A stretch of DNA of 64,000 bases, taken from Brassica napus. Taxonomy: Eukaryota > Streptophyta > Magnoliopsida > Brassicales > Brassicaceae. The notes under the pieces are model-generated. The model had not been told where the DNA came from. It was given only the letters and a program-made list of their open reading frames with translations, and searched no databases. Below are positions 34,436 to 45,814 of this stretch, piece by piece. Positions within the stretch are counted from its first letter, which is position 1; the number at the start of each line of letters is the position of its first letter. The stretch covers positions 62,001-126,000 of the forward strand of contig NW_026016758.1 of NCBI RefSeq assembly GCF_020379485.1, in the 5' to 3' direction. The position numbers and the translations under genes are program-made.

Positions 34436-35043
34436 AATGGTCAAGAGAATCAATTCTGAAAGAAAGAAAATTTTCTTTTTCTTTTTGTATAAGATGAGGG
34501 AAATGTTATATATTTTCCTTGTTTTCCAAAGCTAATGCAAAGTTATTTTGAAGCAATAAAAGCACCCTTTTTCAATTTTTTTGCTCTGATGGGCTCTTCA
34601 AAAGCCAAGTCTGTTACCCACCCTTTTACCATTGTTCGATGGAGTGCAACCCGAATCAAACCACAAAAACCGAACAAATTGAAATCCGGTTTGAACGGTT
34701 CAAATTTGTTTCTTACAGTATAGTTAAATAGTATTACCTATCACTCACTTAAACCAGTTGGTTCAATTACTCTAGAAAAGTTAGGGTTTCAGAACCAGTA
34801 CTTGAGCAAAATAGATAGTTTGTTTATTTACCTATCAGACATTTTGGACTTAATCGAAAATGATTTCGGTGAGCTAGAGCCTATAGAATTCATTTCAATT
34901 TTCATTCCTTAGAGATACTCGTCAAAAGGAAAACACTAACAAAAAAAATGAAAACACTAAAAATATACACATCATTTTCATTACAATTTTCCATAATACA
35001 TAGCCAAACGTCAAACATATTTTGTATCAACACACAAATAATC

Positions 35044-38000
35044 TCATCCTACAAAATCATGTAGAAACTGAGGATTACTACCTCCAATAAAGTCTCTCCC
35101 AAACTGACGATTTTGCACTTCATACCCACCGCCACCACCGTAAGACCCACCTCCTCCACCACTACTGCCACCTTCAAGTCCAAACCTCTGAGCAGTTGTC
35201 ATCGGAAAAGGCTCCGGCAACCCAATCTGATGATGAAGCCCTAACGTCAACGACACTCCTCCATTTGTGCTGCTACTCATTCCCGCTACATTAGACGACG
35301 CAATACCGTAGGAGAAGGCAACCGCGCCGCCGCTACCACTGTTTCCAGCGTTCATAAAGTTGTTGCTATTATTGTTGGTGGTGGTGCCATGAACGTCGTC
35401 ATTTTGCACCCGCCTAGCGGGTGATGAGTTATTGTTAGCTCTTTGCTGAGCCGTGGAGGAAGAAGGGTTGTTGTTATCGGGGAAGACGGTGGTGGTGTTA
35501 CGCTCGTCCCTCCAAGAAGAAGATCTCTGAGATTGTCGAGTCTCTAGCATATGAATCTCTTCCACCATCGGCTTCCATACCCTAACTCGTGCGTTTATGA
35601 ACCAATTCGATACCTAAAAATAATACAGTTACTAATCCACCAATAATATAATACATTTGCAAAAAAAAAATCTTAAGATAATTAATGGTTATCAATCATA
35701 ACCTAATAACCTAGGAAGTAAAACTAAGGAAAGCAAAAAAGAAACCCTAGGTATTTAGTTAATTTTATTTAATGACGAACTAAATTCTTCACACTAGAAA
35801 TAAACTGGACTAAATAGAGTTATTGGAATGTAAATACTGCATTATTTTGTTGTATTTTAAATTCATATTTTGCTTTATTAAAAAGCCGTTCTAGATTATT
35901 TCCTACAAAATTAACTTGTGTAAAAATTTCAAGATTTTTTTGGACAAGAATATATAGTGCAATACTTAGTGAAGGCTGATAAACGTACATAACCGCAGAG
36001 AGCAGAATCTCATTTTGTAAGCTTATATGCGCATAGTTTTCCTATTTTCTAAAAAAAACTATTTATATGCGCTTAATTATATAGTAAGAAATGCCTTAAG
36101 CTATGAAGAAGAAAAAACAAGAAATAAAGGAAAAACAAAACTGAAGATTTCCCAAGTGAAAACCTGATGAATTTTCAAAAAAAAAGAAGAAGCGAAAACC
36201 TGATTTCTGGAGAGACCCGTCTGTTTAGCCAACATGAGTTTGTCTGTATCAGTTGGATAACTGCAACAAAAGATACACACACCAATTATTTTTCTCACAA
36301 TATATACTCATATACAGACACATGATTACATTTACAAAACGACATATCCATGTCCGAGAGCAAACAAGCATTCGAAATGTCCCATCAAAAACATACTTCC
36401 AAGTTATTATACACTTCTATGCATACATACACATTCTTGCATCTATAGCTATGTAATCACAATCATATAAATAAGTGGTGCATGTCATCCTGACACATTA
36501 ATATCAAAAATGAGATATGATGTAGACATATAGATATCGGATATTGGACTTTGCTTATGTCAAGTTACAACTGTAACTTCAATAAAATAAATTGATGGTC
36601 TGATTGAATTGACATGGTTAACACATAGGACAGTTAGAACTAAGCTCAAACTCAAATAAACTGCTTTCAAAACCATAAAAAATATATATGGCTAAAATCA
36701 TAAATACTTACGGATGCAAAAAGTGATCGAAGAGCCAAGCCCTTAGAACGGTGACTGCGCGTTCGGGTAAGCCCCGGTGCGGTCTCCAAACAGGAGCATG
36801 GTTGTCAGGAAACCCATGTCTTTGACCAGCAGAACACAAGCCTCTACTACTATCACTTCCTCCAAATCGCATAGACTCAGTTCTATTCTCAGATATCATC
36901 AGATGACCAGATTGTTGTTGTTGTATCTTGTTATTTGTGCTAAGCTGTAGTTGCTCCGTTATAGCATTCTTCAAACACTTGAAATGCCTAGACAATGCCT
37001 TTAAGGTTAAACTCGCGTAAGGAGCTGCATGCCCGAGACCTGCTACGCATTCGAATGAACCCATCACAGCTTGAAGCTGCTCATAGTATTGCTTATACCT
37101 CTTGTAAACCTTGTAAAACGTCATGAGGAAATGTCTTTAGATTCGAATCCATTATCTAACTAAAAATATGTAAATTATAGCTTCCATTGGATCAGACATT
37201 ATCTTCTCACTTAAAAAAATATGTTAATATATATACCTCGGAATAAACTAATCATAGTCTTTAAACCCCTATCTTTAAGTTCACATAAGTACATAAACAG
37301 TCTCGTGCATATATTCCCTTTCATAAAGAAGAAATTCTCTTTTTATCACTAAATTTATATCCCTAAGATTTGAAGCATCCAATTCACAAATCTAGATATC
37401 CCTTATAATTAATTTAGATTTTAGTATAACCTTAAAATCTATTAAACGTAACAAATAAGGAAGAAGGGGGGCAAGCCTTGTATATATATATCATGTCATA
37501 ATATGGGACTTAATAAGATCATTCTATACTTCTATTCATGCTAAACGTAGGGAACGTTTAATTAAAATGAATGAGATAAAATATATTAAAACGATATAGA
37601 TTTTAAATGGCTTTGCAAGAGTTTCATTTTCCAAGGAAGATCTTTTTAGGAGACACCAATTTATCACATATCATTTATCAAATTTTGTCTCCAACTTCGA
37701 AGGACACCGACCAAAAACTGTGAACATTTTAACACAGTAATACACATATGTACATGGAAGTATGAGAAAGTTTAAGACAATACTAATCGCTGAATTAACA
37801 GGTTTATCTGGTTCTTTATAAGGAATATAAAACAAGATTGTATCATTAATATATAATACCTCGTCCAGCATGGAGATGAGCTTTGATTTGTTCTTCATAT
37901 ATTCTCCTCCACCGGAGTCGGAAGTGCCGCAGAGACTCTCAACCGTCGGATCAAAGAGCAAAGAAGAATCGTCTTCGTCGATGTTTTTGTCGGTGTAAAT

Positions 38001-38579
38001 ACCATGACCCACATTACAGAACTCATCAAGAAGTATCTGTGCTGGTTTCAAGAACCTCGATCCTTTCAGAATCGATGCGTAACCAGTGAACGGTCCGAGA
38101 GGGCCAGAGCTTCTCGAGGCGACGGTAACGGTGGCAGCGGCTGCTTCAGCGGCGGATCTACCGAATCCGGAGTTAACAACGCCGGGAACGACTAGATCGT
38201 ACGTTAGTCTGGGGTGAGATGACAAGGACAGAGATAAGGGCTCGGGTTTGAAGACAAGAACGTCTCCGGAGGAGAGTCCGTCGTGAAAGGAATGATCTCC
38301 GGCGACGGCAACAGCGTTGGATGAAGAGGAAGAAGGACCACCAAGAAATCCCATGAAATTACTGTAGCTAGGGTTGGATATGTGGCTATTGTTATTGGAG
38401 TGAAATCCACCGGCGGCGAGATAGTCGGAGTCTCCGAGAGGATATACGCCGGCGCCGCCACCGGAAGAGGAAGGAGGATGAGGATGGTGAAAGTGGAAGT
38501 GGGAATCGAGAGAAGGAATCCGAAGTTTATCACGTCGGCTTTGTTGGAGGACATGGTAAGGCTCATAAGCATCTGCCAT
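35044..38579 (-). CDS. RPL: BEL1-like homeodomain protein REPLUMLESS (BLH9/BELLRINGER/PENNYWISE)
   Basis: Four exons, 37860-38579, 36712-37109, 36200-36260 and 35044-35613, encode 582 residues. In order: an N-terminal glycine/serine-rich part; the SKY-type region ([20 protein letters not shown]); the BELL domain ([39 protein letters not shown]); the TALE homeodomain, with [20 protein letters not shown] and the recognition helix [20 protein letters not shown]; and a low-complexity tail with the ZIBEL-like VSLTLGLHH. It is a nuclear transcription factor that acts with KNOX partners in meristems and sets replum identity in the fruit. Matches At5g02030. Its start at 38579 follows a GA/CT-rich leader. 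Intact. Confidence 0.96.
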
Positions 38580-38611
38580 GGAGAAAGATGATTTCGAGAT
38601 GCAGAAGAAGA

Positions 38612-38702
38612 AGAGAGAGAGAGAGAAGTAACAGTGGAAGAGATAATGGTGTGACAGTGAAACGAGAGTAGGAGGTTGAGAGAGAGAGAGAGAGAGAGAG
38701 AG
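38612..38702. repeat. GA/CT microsatellite in the RPL 5' leader
   Basis: GAGAGA runs at 38612-38624 and 38677-38702 lie 30-125 bp upstream of the RPL start codon. They read as CT-rich on the transcribed strand, a usual feature of plant 5' leaders. Confidence 0.5.
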
Positions 38703-40139
38703 GCTTCTTTTGCTTTCTTTTCGAAGCACTATCAAGTAGGTATGTATATCATCATAAATTATTTTGTCTGAAAACAAAAATATCTACGTTCTTATTATAG
38801 ACCTGTTATGTTTATTGCGGAATAAATTATTGAGCATTACAGTTTTGGTCAAAGGATCATCCGTCTGATGTTTGCTACTAGCTAGCTATAGTTAATGCTC
38901 TCTCGTATGTGATCCATAGAATGAATAAGAAGTGACATGATTCTGCATATTTTTACTATAGTTATTTTGCATGATCCCGTATTATAGTTGTTTATATTTA
39001 GTTATTCGTAAAACAAAATTTTAGAAGACATTTCTTATGATAATTTTATATATTGATTTGTAAATTTAGGTTACAAATTGTTTAACCGTCTTATAGTGTA
39101 CTTTCATCTATATTTTACGATTAGTCATCGTAAAGTTCACAACCCATCGGAATGTTTTTGAACGTGGTACTAATTAGTTTCGTAGTAGTCCATTGCGGTG
39201 GCAAATAGCAATTTGTTGCGTTCTATTCGGTTTTCTTACTATATCATTTATTTCATTTGTACACATGCGTACTTATTTTTGGGTGCAACAGTAACAATAC
39301 ACGTTAACTTGTATCTATTTTACCGCATCTATATAACTCTTGCCTCTTGGAAGATGTGTTAAACATTGGAAAAAAGACGAGTATGGAAGCGATGTATACT
39401 CGTCAAACTTTTTGTGTTCGGTAATTGATGCTGAATTTTATCATGCAAATCAGCTAGAATAGTGTAATTTAGAGATTTGTATAGATGATTTAAAGTTGTA
39501 TAAACTGAAAAGTGAAAAATCCCGGGTTTGGTGGGAGAGGCTGTATTGGAAATCGAGAGAAGATGACCGGCTGTAACCGGTGACAGTCGAACAGGTTCTT
39601 TGTACAAACTGTTCTGTGTCTTAGTCTTTCACATACTTTCTGACATTTCTACTACTTTTTAAGTCTTCTTTTTGTCGTTTTTCTTCTTTTCTTTTGCTCG
39701 AATAAATACCTTTTTACACCATAAATTATAATCATACTAATCGCTCTAGTACGCGTGGATGGTGTGTCCCGCAAGGTTAACGAGAGAACCAATTTGAGCA
39801 TTTCAGTTTTGTAGTATATAATCAATTATTCAATTACTACAGTATTTTTCTTCACTAATTTTCAACAAATTACTTAGGTAAACTATATTAACATACACAG
39901 TAAACAAATTAATAAATACTAATGCGGTCACCCATGCATTGTCAGTTAAAAAGGTCAACAGACAACAGCCTTCATACGAGGATAAAAAAATTGTAAACCC
40001 TATTTCATATTTTACTGCCTTATTATTCCTGTTTGATGACAAAAATTATGCTCAGTATATAAAATAGACAATGACAATAATTACTGAGTATGATTTTGTC
40101 GTTCAAAGGAATACGATTATTATTTATGCGTTCTGAAAA
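38703..40139. other. RPL upstream region, no gene seen
   Basis: About 1.4 kb directly upstream of RPL, before the transposon nest. AT-rich; two small open frames (39359-39607, 39830-40042) have no recognisable product. Proximal RPL promoter elements should lie here but I cannot name one. Confidence 0.45.
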
Positions 40140-40778
40140 CATTCCCATGGAACACAAAAATTTCATCTATATTTCACGTTAAAATAGAGTAACTCTATTA
40201 TAGAGTTTAATTTGCTTGAATGGTTCACTCTATAGTAGACTTACTTTATAATAGAATTACTCTATAATAATGTGAAACTAGATTTTGACCCGCCCTTTTC
40301 GAGGGCAGGATTATTTTGTAAATATACTTTTAGTAAAAAATTTATTCGTCTTTAAGTTTTATTAAAGTTGTGGTTTAATTTTTTTTTACCTTCTTTATGA
40401 TAAACATGATACATGTTAATTTTTTTAAATCATAACATGTTTAGTTTGTTAGAATCATACAAATTTGAAAATTATACTGATACTATCTTATTTTATACTA
40501 TTCAATTGTATTTGTTTTTATTTGTAGTAAATTTATATATCTAATACATAACTTTAGCAAATTTCCAACCCGTTTTGTAAATTTTACCTTTTTATTTGAT
40601 GTATTTTTTATAATTAAATATATATATTTGTAAGATTTAAGATTTTTTTGAAATGTGTGTGTCTGGTATAGATGATAATATTTTATATTTTAGATCACTA
40701 TTTATAATAACTATGATATATATATATATATATATATATGATATATTGATATTAAATAATTTTAATTTCAAATTTACA

Positions 40779-40936
40779 ACCTTTTAGCAAGGTGATAGGG
40801 TTTAAAGGAGCCATTGAAAAATGATTCATTTTTTACGTTTTCGTTTGTGCTTTACACCTTTTAGCAAGGTGATAAGTTTTAAAGGAGCCAATTGAAAAAG
40901 GATTCATTTTTACGTTGTTTATGGTTCGTTTGTGCT
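40779..40936. repeat. 77-bp tandem duplication just outside the MULE
   Basis: ACCTTTTAGCAAGGTGAT followed by AAAGGAGCCA, TTGAAAAA.GATTCATTTTT and GTTTGTGCT occurs twice with a 77-bp period (starts at 40779 and 40856). It belongs to the host Helitron. Confidence 0.7.
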
Positions 40937-40963
40937 AATGAAAAGTTTCATCAAAAGTATTTT

Positions 40964-41020
40964 GGGAAAATTGCCAAAAGAGAACAAGAAAACAGCATAG
41001 TTGTCCCTATGGTATAAATC
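40964..41020 (+). repeat. Left terminal inverted repeat of the MULE
   Basis: 57 bp; matches the reverse complement of 49983-50039 except at one position (G at 40995 versus A). The similarity stops abruptly after GGTATAAATC. Confidence 0.93.
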
Positions 41021-41195
41021 TTTTTTTGTCCATTTTTTCTCCGTTTTACCCTTTCCATATGTTAAAATTAATGAAATAAATAGTTATATGAATCAGAAAA
41101 ATTATTAAAAATATAAACAATTAATAAAACACCCATTTACACAAACACATATTTTTTTTTGGGTTAAAAAACATAATAAATAATATTTTTAAATT

Positions 41196-41510
41196 ACGTT
41201 CTACTAAAAGTAGAATTCTGTTTCTACACAAAACGGGTAAGTAGAAAATGAATTCTAGAATGAACACATCCATCTACTTGTTTTAGAACGTACAAACTAC
41301 TTTTTACTATAATTCTAAATATGGGGAATACGTATTCTACTATTTGTAATGATCGCTACTTTTATTCAGAAAACTGTTTCTACTTTTATTGAGTATTCTA
41401 AGTTATCAGGAATGCAAAATCTAAAACATATACGAACGTCCACATAGTGTAGAAATTACATTCTGGAATTTTGTTATGTTCTACACAGTGTAGAAGGTGC
41501 CTTCTACGGA
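41196..41510. repeat. Subterminal array of TTCTAC/GTAGAA words
   Basis: About ten copies of TTCTAC or its reverse complement GTAGAA lie within 315 bp, between the left inverted repeat and the transposase gene. They are irregularly spaced and in both orientations. By chance roughly one would be expected every 2 kb per strand. They may be transposase-binding sites or promoter elements (inference). Confidence 0.55.
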
Positions 41511-41692
41511 TAAAAAAACTGAATTTTCGAAAATTAAGGAAGTTGCAGTTTTTAAAATATTCTCAAAATATTCTAACTTCCTAAAACGTGTTTTCATTGA
41601 TTTGGTTCGTGAAAAATTAAAAAAAAAATCGATTTTGAATGTTCTTCTTCACCAATCTATGATTTTCCAATGATTTCTCTATAGTTTGTCTT

Positions 41693-44011
41693 GTGATTTT
41701 TACAAACTCTTGTTCTATGATGCATATCTATACAACATGTGGTGTTTGGGAGTTTGGAGCAACCACGGGATGGGTTTTTACGGCTGATGAGAGAGGGGCT
41801 AGGCTACTGTTATTGGAATCAACTTCTACCTTAGAGGATTTTAAAAGAATGGTTTTGGAAGATTTTGATATGGAAGAAGATAGCTTACCCGATTTGGAGT
41901 TGAGTTATCTACCTAATGAGTTGATCAATACATCAACTTGTCCGCCTGTGATCATTGCAAATGATCGACAGCTTCAGAATTTTGTTTGTTTTGTTCAAAA
42001 GTGTGTTTCTACTCGATTGTGTGTAACATCTAAAGCCAAAGTTGAGAATCTGAATGAACCAGACTTTGATCTTAACAAGTCGCCAGCTGATTCAACTACT
42101 GCTCAAGAGGAGGGAAACTCGGTTGATAGGGGGAATGAACCAGCTCCTGTGTTTGTTGAGAGGCAGTGCGAGGAAAAGAAAGAAAAGATTAGAAGAGTCG
42201 AAGTTGATGAGGATGCCTATCATGCCGATACCATGATCTCGGCCAAAGAGGACGTACATAAGATGTCAAAGTTTTCTGTGCTCAATGTTGTTAAGAAGGG
42301 ACAATTGTTTGAGAACAAAACTTTGCTGAAGGCGACTTTTGAGATATGTGCAATGAAGCATAACTTTCACTATGAGGTTATCAAAACGGATAGACAACTT
42401 TGGTACGTTAGATGTGAGGATAATGCATGCAATTGGTGTGTTCGAGCAGAGTGTTTGCAGGATTCTGAATATTTCATTATCAAAAAGTATGTCGGTGAAC
42501 ATACATGTGCACCTTCAAACAAAACCAAACCGGGTAGGACTGCTTCGGCCAAAACTATAGGCAGTCTGATTATGCATAGGTATGAAGGGGTTAAGGAAGG
42601 GCCGAAATGCAATGATATAATACAGATTATGCTTATGGATCATGGCTGTGAGATCACGAAATCTTTAGCATGGGATGCTCGTGAATATGCGGTTAATGCT
42701 GTTAGAGGTATACCAGAGAGAAGTTATGGAAAAATACCGAAATACTTGCACATGCTCAGAGAGGCTAATCCGGGAACACATTCATCGTATGAGATTGACA
42801 GCAAAGGGAGATTTCGGTACCTGTTTATTGCATTTGGGCAATCGCTACGAGGATTTAACAGAGTCATAAGGAGGGTTATTGTGGTTGATGGCACTTTTCT
42901 GAAGAACAAATACAAAGGAGTTCTATTGGTTGCAACTGCTGTAGACGGAAATTCTAATTTGTATCCTCTTGCATTCGGAGTAGTCGACTCAGAGAATGAA
43001 AATTCTTGGGAATGGTTTATGAGACAACTAAATAGTGTCATTGCTGATGATCATCATTTGGCTTTCATTTCGGATAGACATGCGGCCATTGCTAAGGCGC
43101 TTGAGACTGTGTATCCAACAGCTAAACATGGTATTTGCATTCATCATTTGTTGAATAATGTGGTAACATATTACCATGGGAAAGGACTTGTTGGGTTGGT
43201 TGCAAAGGCGTCCAAGGTTTATAGAGTTGCTGAGTTTGAAAAGATATTTGCTAATGTGTGTAATATCAGTCCGGCAATTGGAAAATACCTAAGGGATGCT
43301 GAAGTCCAAAAGTGGGCAAGATGTCAATTCTCTGGATATAGATATGACATAAGGACAACAAACCCTGCCGAATCCATCAACTCTGCTTTGCGTTCGCCGA
43401 GAGAGTATCCAATCATTCCCTTGTTGGACAGTATCAGAGAAATGCTGACTCGGTGGTTTTATAACCGTAAGAAAAAGATTTCAAAGCATAATCATCCTCT
43501 TACCGAAGATGTGGAGAAAAAGATTGAAAGGAGAACCGAGAAAGGCAAAAGATTTGCAGTTTACCCTGTCAGCGATGGTCGCTTGCTTGTTAGAGGTGAT
43601 AAAATCGACTGCTTAGTTGATTTGGATAGACGTACTTGCTCATGTGGGAAGTACAACCTGATGAAGATACCTTGTCGGCACGCAATTAAAGCTGGGTTTC
43701 ATGTTGGCAGACAGCCACACACATTAACTGATTTATTTTACACTACAGAAGCTTGGCGAGAAGCTTATCATGAAAGCATCAATCCTATTGCTGTTCCTGA
43801 GGATGCTTGGTCCATGCCAGAAGATGTTGTCGTGGACAATGTGCTACCACCAGAGTCAAGAAAATCAGTTGGAAGGAATAGAAAACGGAGATATGAAACT
43901 GTTGAAGATAAACTTCGGTCATCGCAAACATCACAAAAGAGGCAGCTTCGCAAGTGTAGTAGATGTGGTATTAGTGGGCACAACAGAGCAACTTGTAAAA
44001 TACCAATATAG
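41693..44011 (+). CDS. MURA-type transposase of a Mutator-like element
   Basis: 772 residues in a single open exon. N-terminal part (YTTCGVWEFGATTGWVF) as in plant MURA proteins. A MuDR-type DNA-binding region follows at about 215-285 (ENKTLLKATFEICAMKHNFH ... GEHTC), then the DDE-type MULE transposase domain at about 395-500, with acid residues in VVDGTFLKNKY and FISDRHAAIAKA. Next come a SWIM zinc finger (CSCGKYNLMKIPCRHAI, about 648-664) and a C-terminal CCHC zinc knuckle (CSRCGISGHNRATC). All motifs are present and no stop or frameshift is seen. An in-frame ATG also lies at 41717-41722 (MMHIY), which may be the true start. It should cut at the 57-bp ends of its own element. Confidence 0.93.
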   Translation: MIFTNSCSMMHIYTTCGVWEFGATTGWVFTADERGARLLLLESTSTLEDFKRMVLEDFDMEEDSLPDLELSYLPNELINTSTCPPVIIANDRQLQNFVCFVQKCVSTRLCVTSKAKVENLNEPDFDLNKSPADSTTAQEEGNSVDRGNEPAPVFVERQCEEKKEKIRRVEVDEDAYHADTMISAKEDVHKMSKFSVLNVVKKGQLFENKTLLKATFEICAMKHNFHYEVIKTDRQLWYVRCEDNACNWCVRAECLQDSEYFIIKKYVGEHTCAPSNKTKPGRTASAKTIGSLIMHRYEGVKEGPKCNDIIQIMLMDHGCEITKSLAWDAREYAVNAVRGIPERSYGKIPKYLHMLREANPGTHSSYEIDSKGRFRYLFIAFGQSLRGFNRVIRRVIVVDGTFLKNKYKGVLLVATAVDGNSNLYPLAFGVVDSENENSWEWFMRQLNSVIADDHHLAFISDRHAAIAKALETVYPTAKHGICIHHLLNNVVTYYHGKGLVGLVAKASKVYRVAEFEKIFANVCNISPAIGKYLRDAEVQKWARCQFSGYRYDIRTTNPAESINSALRSPREYPIIPLLDSIREMLTRWFYNRKKKISKHNHPLTEDVEKKIERRTEKGKRFAVYPVSDGRLLVRGDKIDCLVDLDRRTCSCGKYNLMKIPCRHAIKAGFHVGRQPHTLTDLFYTTEAWREAYHESINPIAVPEDAWSMPEDVVVDNVLPPESRKSVGRNRKRRYETVEDKLRSSQTSQKRQLRKCSRCGISGHNRATCKIPI

Positions 44012-44566
44012 TCAGTCACATATGGTAAGGGTCAGCTTATATAGCCAGTTCGTTTATATGTTTTTCAATCTCGATTTAATTGTGTTTCAGGTATTTATTT
44101 TTCTGTTACAGGTTGGTCTGTTCAAGTATGCAAGTTGTGGTGTTTGAAAGTGCAGTATTGCCTTGTCTCGTATGGTTTTTTCTTCTAAAAATAATCAACT
44201 TTGTTTAACTTTGGATACTTTGGATAATTCTTGTATGGTTATTTTATCAGTTTCATTGTTATACATTGGTATTATTTTCACTTCACTTCTCTATCTCTCT
44301 GTTTGTTTAGTTATGTTCAGCTATGCTTTTGAGTTCGAGTTTAAGTTTGTTTGACAATAGCTGATGTCTGATTTTTCAACAAAAAAGGTGGATTGTAAGA
44401 ACAGATCACTGAGCACAAAATATAAGAACCATTTGACTGGTAAAGTCGACACAAATATTGTTGCAACAAAACACTTATTGAAGCCAATACTAAGAACCAA
44501 ATGACTGGTAAAAATGAAAAAAACACACTAACAAGAAGATACTTAGAACCAGTAGACTGATTTCAC

Positions 44567-45069
44567 TCATTCTTGGCTTCTTAATCTTCCAAAAAGCCAT
44601 AGAATGCTTCCTAAGCAACCTAATTCGAGTGAATTTTTCTGCTTCCTAACTTCTTCTTCTATTCTCTGTGTGATACTACTTTTCAGATCTTCAATCTCTT
44701 CTACAATTCTCCCTTGCTCAGCCTCTACCCTTCGAATCTCATCAAGCAAGGCGTCATCAACCCACTTAAATAAATGATTTTCCTTCTTTCGCTACATAGA
44801 AACGAAAATCAAATTAGGAGAAGTAAAATGGAATGAAAAAACATGATGTTTATCCTACACAATCGAAAATCGAATCAGACAAAAAAGGAACATAACAAAT
44901 CGGTAATTGAATCGAAAAACAAATCAAGACTATGAACCTGTGCCCCTATTTCACATCTATAGAACCGTCGGTAAGGATTGTCATCAGTTCTCGAGTAGAA
45001 TATCACAACCCCTTTCCCGCACCAGCACCTAGATGGCACCCCGTATGAATGTCGCCTTGAAGTATTCAT
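44567..45069 (-). CDS. GRF-type zinc-finger protein carried by the MULE
   Basis: Two exons, 44938-45069 and 44567-44791, give 118 residues. Exon 1 has SRCWCGKGVVIFYSRTDDNP and RRFYRC, the C-x-C-G ... C pattern of GRF zinc fingers. Exon 2 is a coiled coil (LLDEIRRVEAEQGRIVEEIE) followed by a short hydrophobic tail (LELGCLGSILWLFG). Small proteins of this layout are common in Brassicaceae genomes, often inside transposons. Role unknown; DNA or RNA binding is possible. It is convergent with the transposase gene and follows the Ulp1 gene on the same strand. Confidence 0.7.
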
Positions 45070-45334
45070 GTGTGTGAGAAACTGCTTCAGAGAGAAAAAG
45101 GAGATTGACGAAAAAGAAGAACAGAAAAAAATGGGAAAAGTCGGGTTTGGTTGCTGAGTTGGTGTTATATATGTCGGGTTTTAGGTTTATTGTGGATCTA
45201 GTTCTGGTCGGGTTTGATTGTTGAGTTGGATCAAAAGTCTGGTTTGCAAGAAGCCAAGTTAAGTGTATTACATTTGATTCGATTTATTTACTCCTACGGG
45301 ATGATCTAGTAAAACAATTATTCTAAATGTTCTT

Positions 45335-45578
45335 GTGGTCTTGTTCCGGGTTTTTGTTTCGTTTAGGGTATGTTTAGGGTTTAGGTTAGGTTTGACTGTG
45401 GTCTTGTTATGGGTTTTTGTTTCGTTTAGGGTATGTTTAGGGTTTAGGTTAGGTTTGACTGTGGTCTTGTTATGGGTTTTTGTTTCGTTTAGGGTATGTT
45501 TAGGGTTTAGGTTAGGTTTGACTGTGGTCTTGTTCCGGGTTTTGTGTTTCGGTTAGGGCATGTTTAGGGTTTAGCTTA
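45335..45578 (+). repeat. 63-bp minisatellite, 3.9 copies, inside the MULE
   Basis: Copies at 45335-45397, 45398-45460, 45461-45523 and a diverged partial one at 45524-45578. Each contains TTTAGGG words (GTATGTTTAGGGTTTAGG) that resemble the plant telomere repeat. Because 63 is a multiple of three, one frame stays open; I do not regard it as a gene. Confidence 0.85.
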
Positions 45579-45814
45579 AGGTTCTAATTTAAAACAGTGT
45601 TAAATTCTAGCATTCTTCAGCTAAAAACTCTTAATAACAAAACCACAAGATGTACATTTGATTACAAGAGTCAATCCTAAAAATCATAATTAAACACTAG
45701 AAGTTATACAATAAACTAAGCAGTCTTGTTCCTAAAAATGATAATAAAATCTAGAAGTTATACATCAGATTAAGCAATCTTGTTCATTACATTAGAACTT
45801 GAAACCAAGCAGTC

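Noticed and set aside
44163..44354. Open frame with membrane-like segments downstream of the transposase gene
   Set aside because: Low-complexity AT-rich translation with no family marks; hydrophobic residues follow from the T-rich strand.
45335..45556. Open frame with repeated hydrophobic units
   Set aside because: It is only the translation of the 63-bp minisatellite, which stays open because its period is a multiple of three.
45340..45570. Interstitial telomere repeat
   Set aside because: TTTAGGG words are embedded in a 63-bp unit rather than in an uninterrupted heptamer array.
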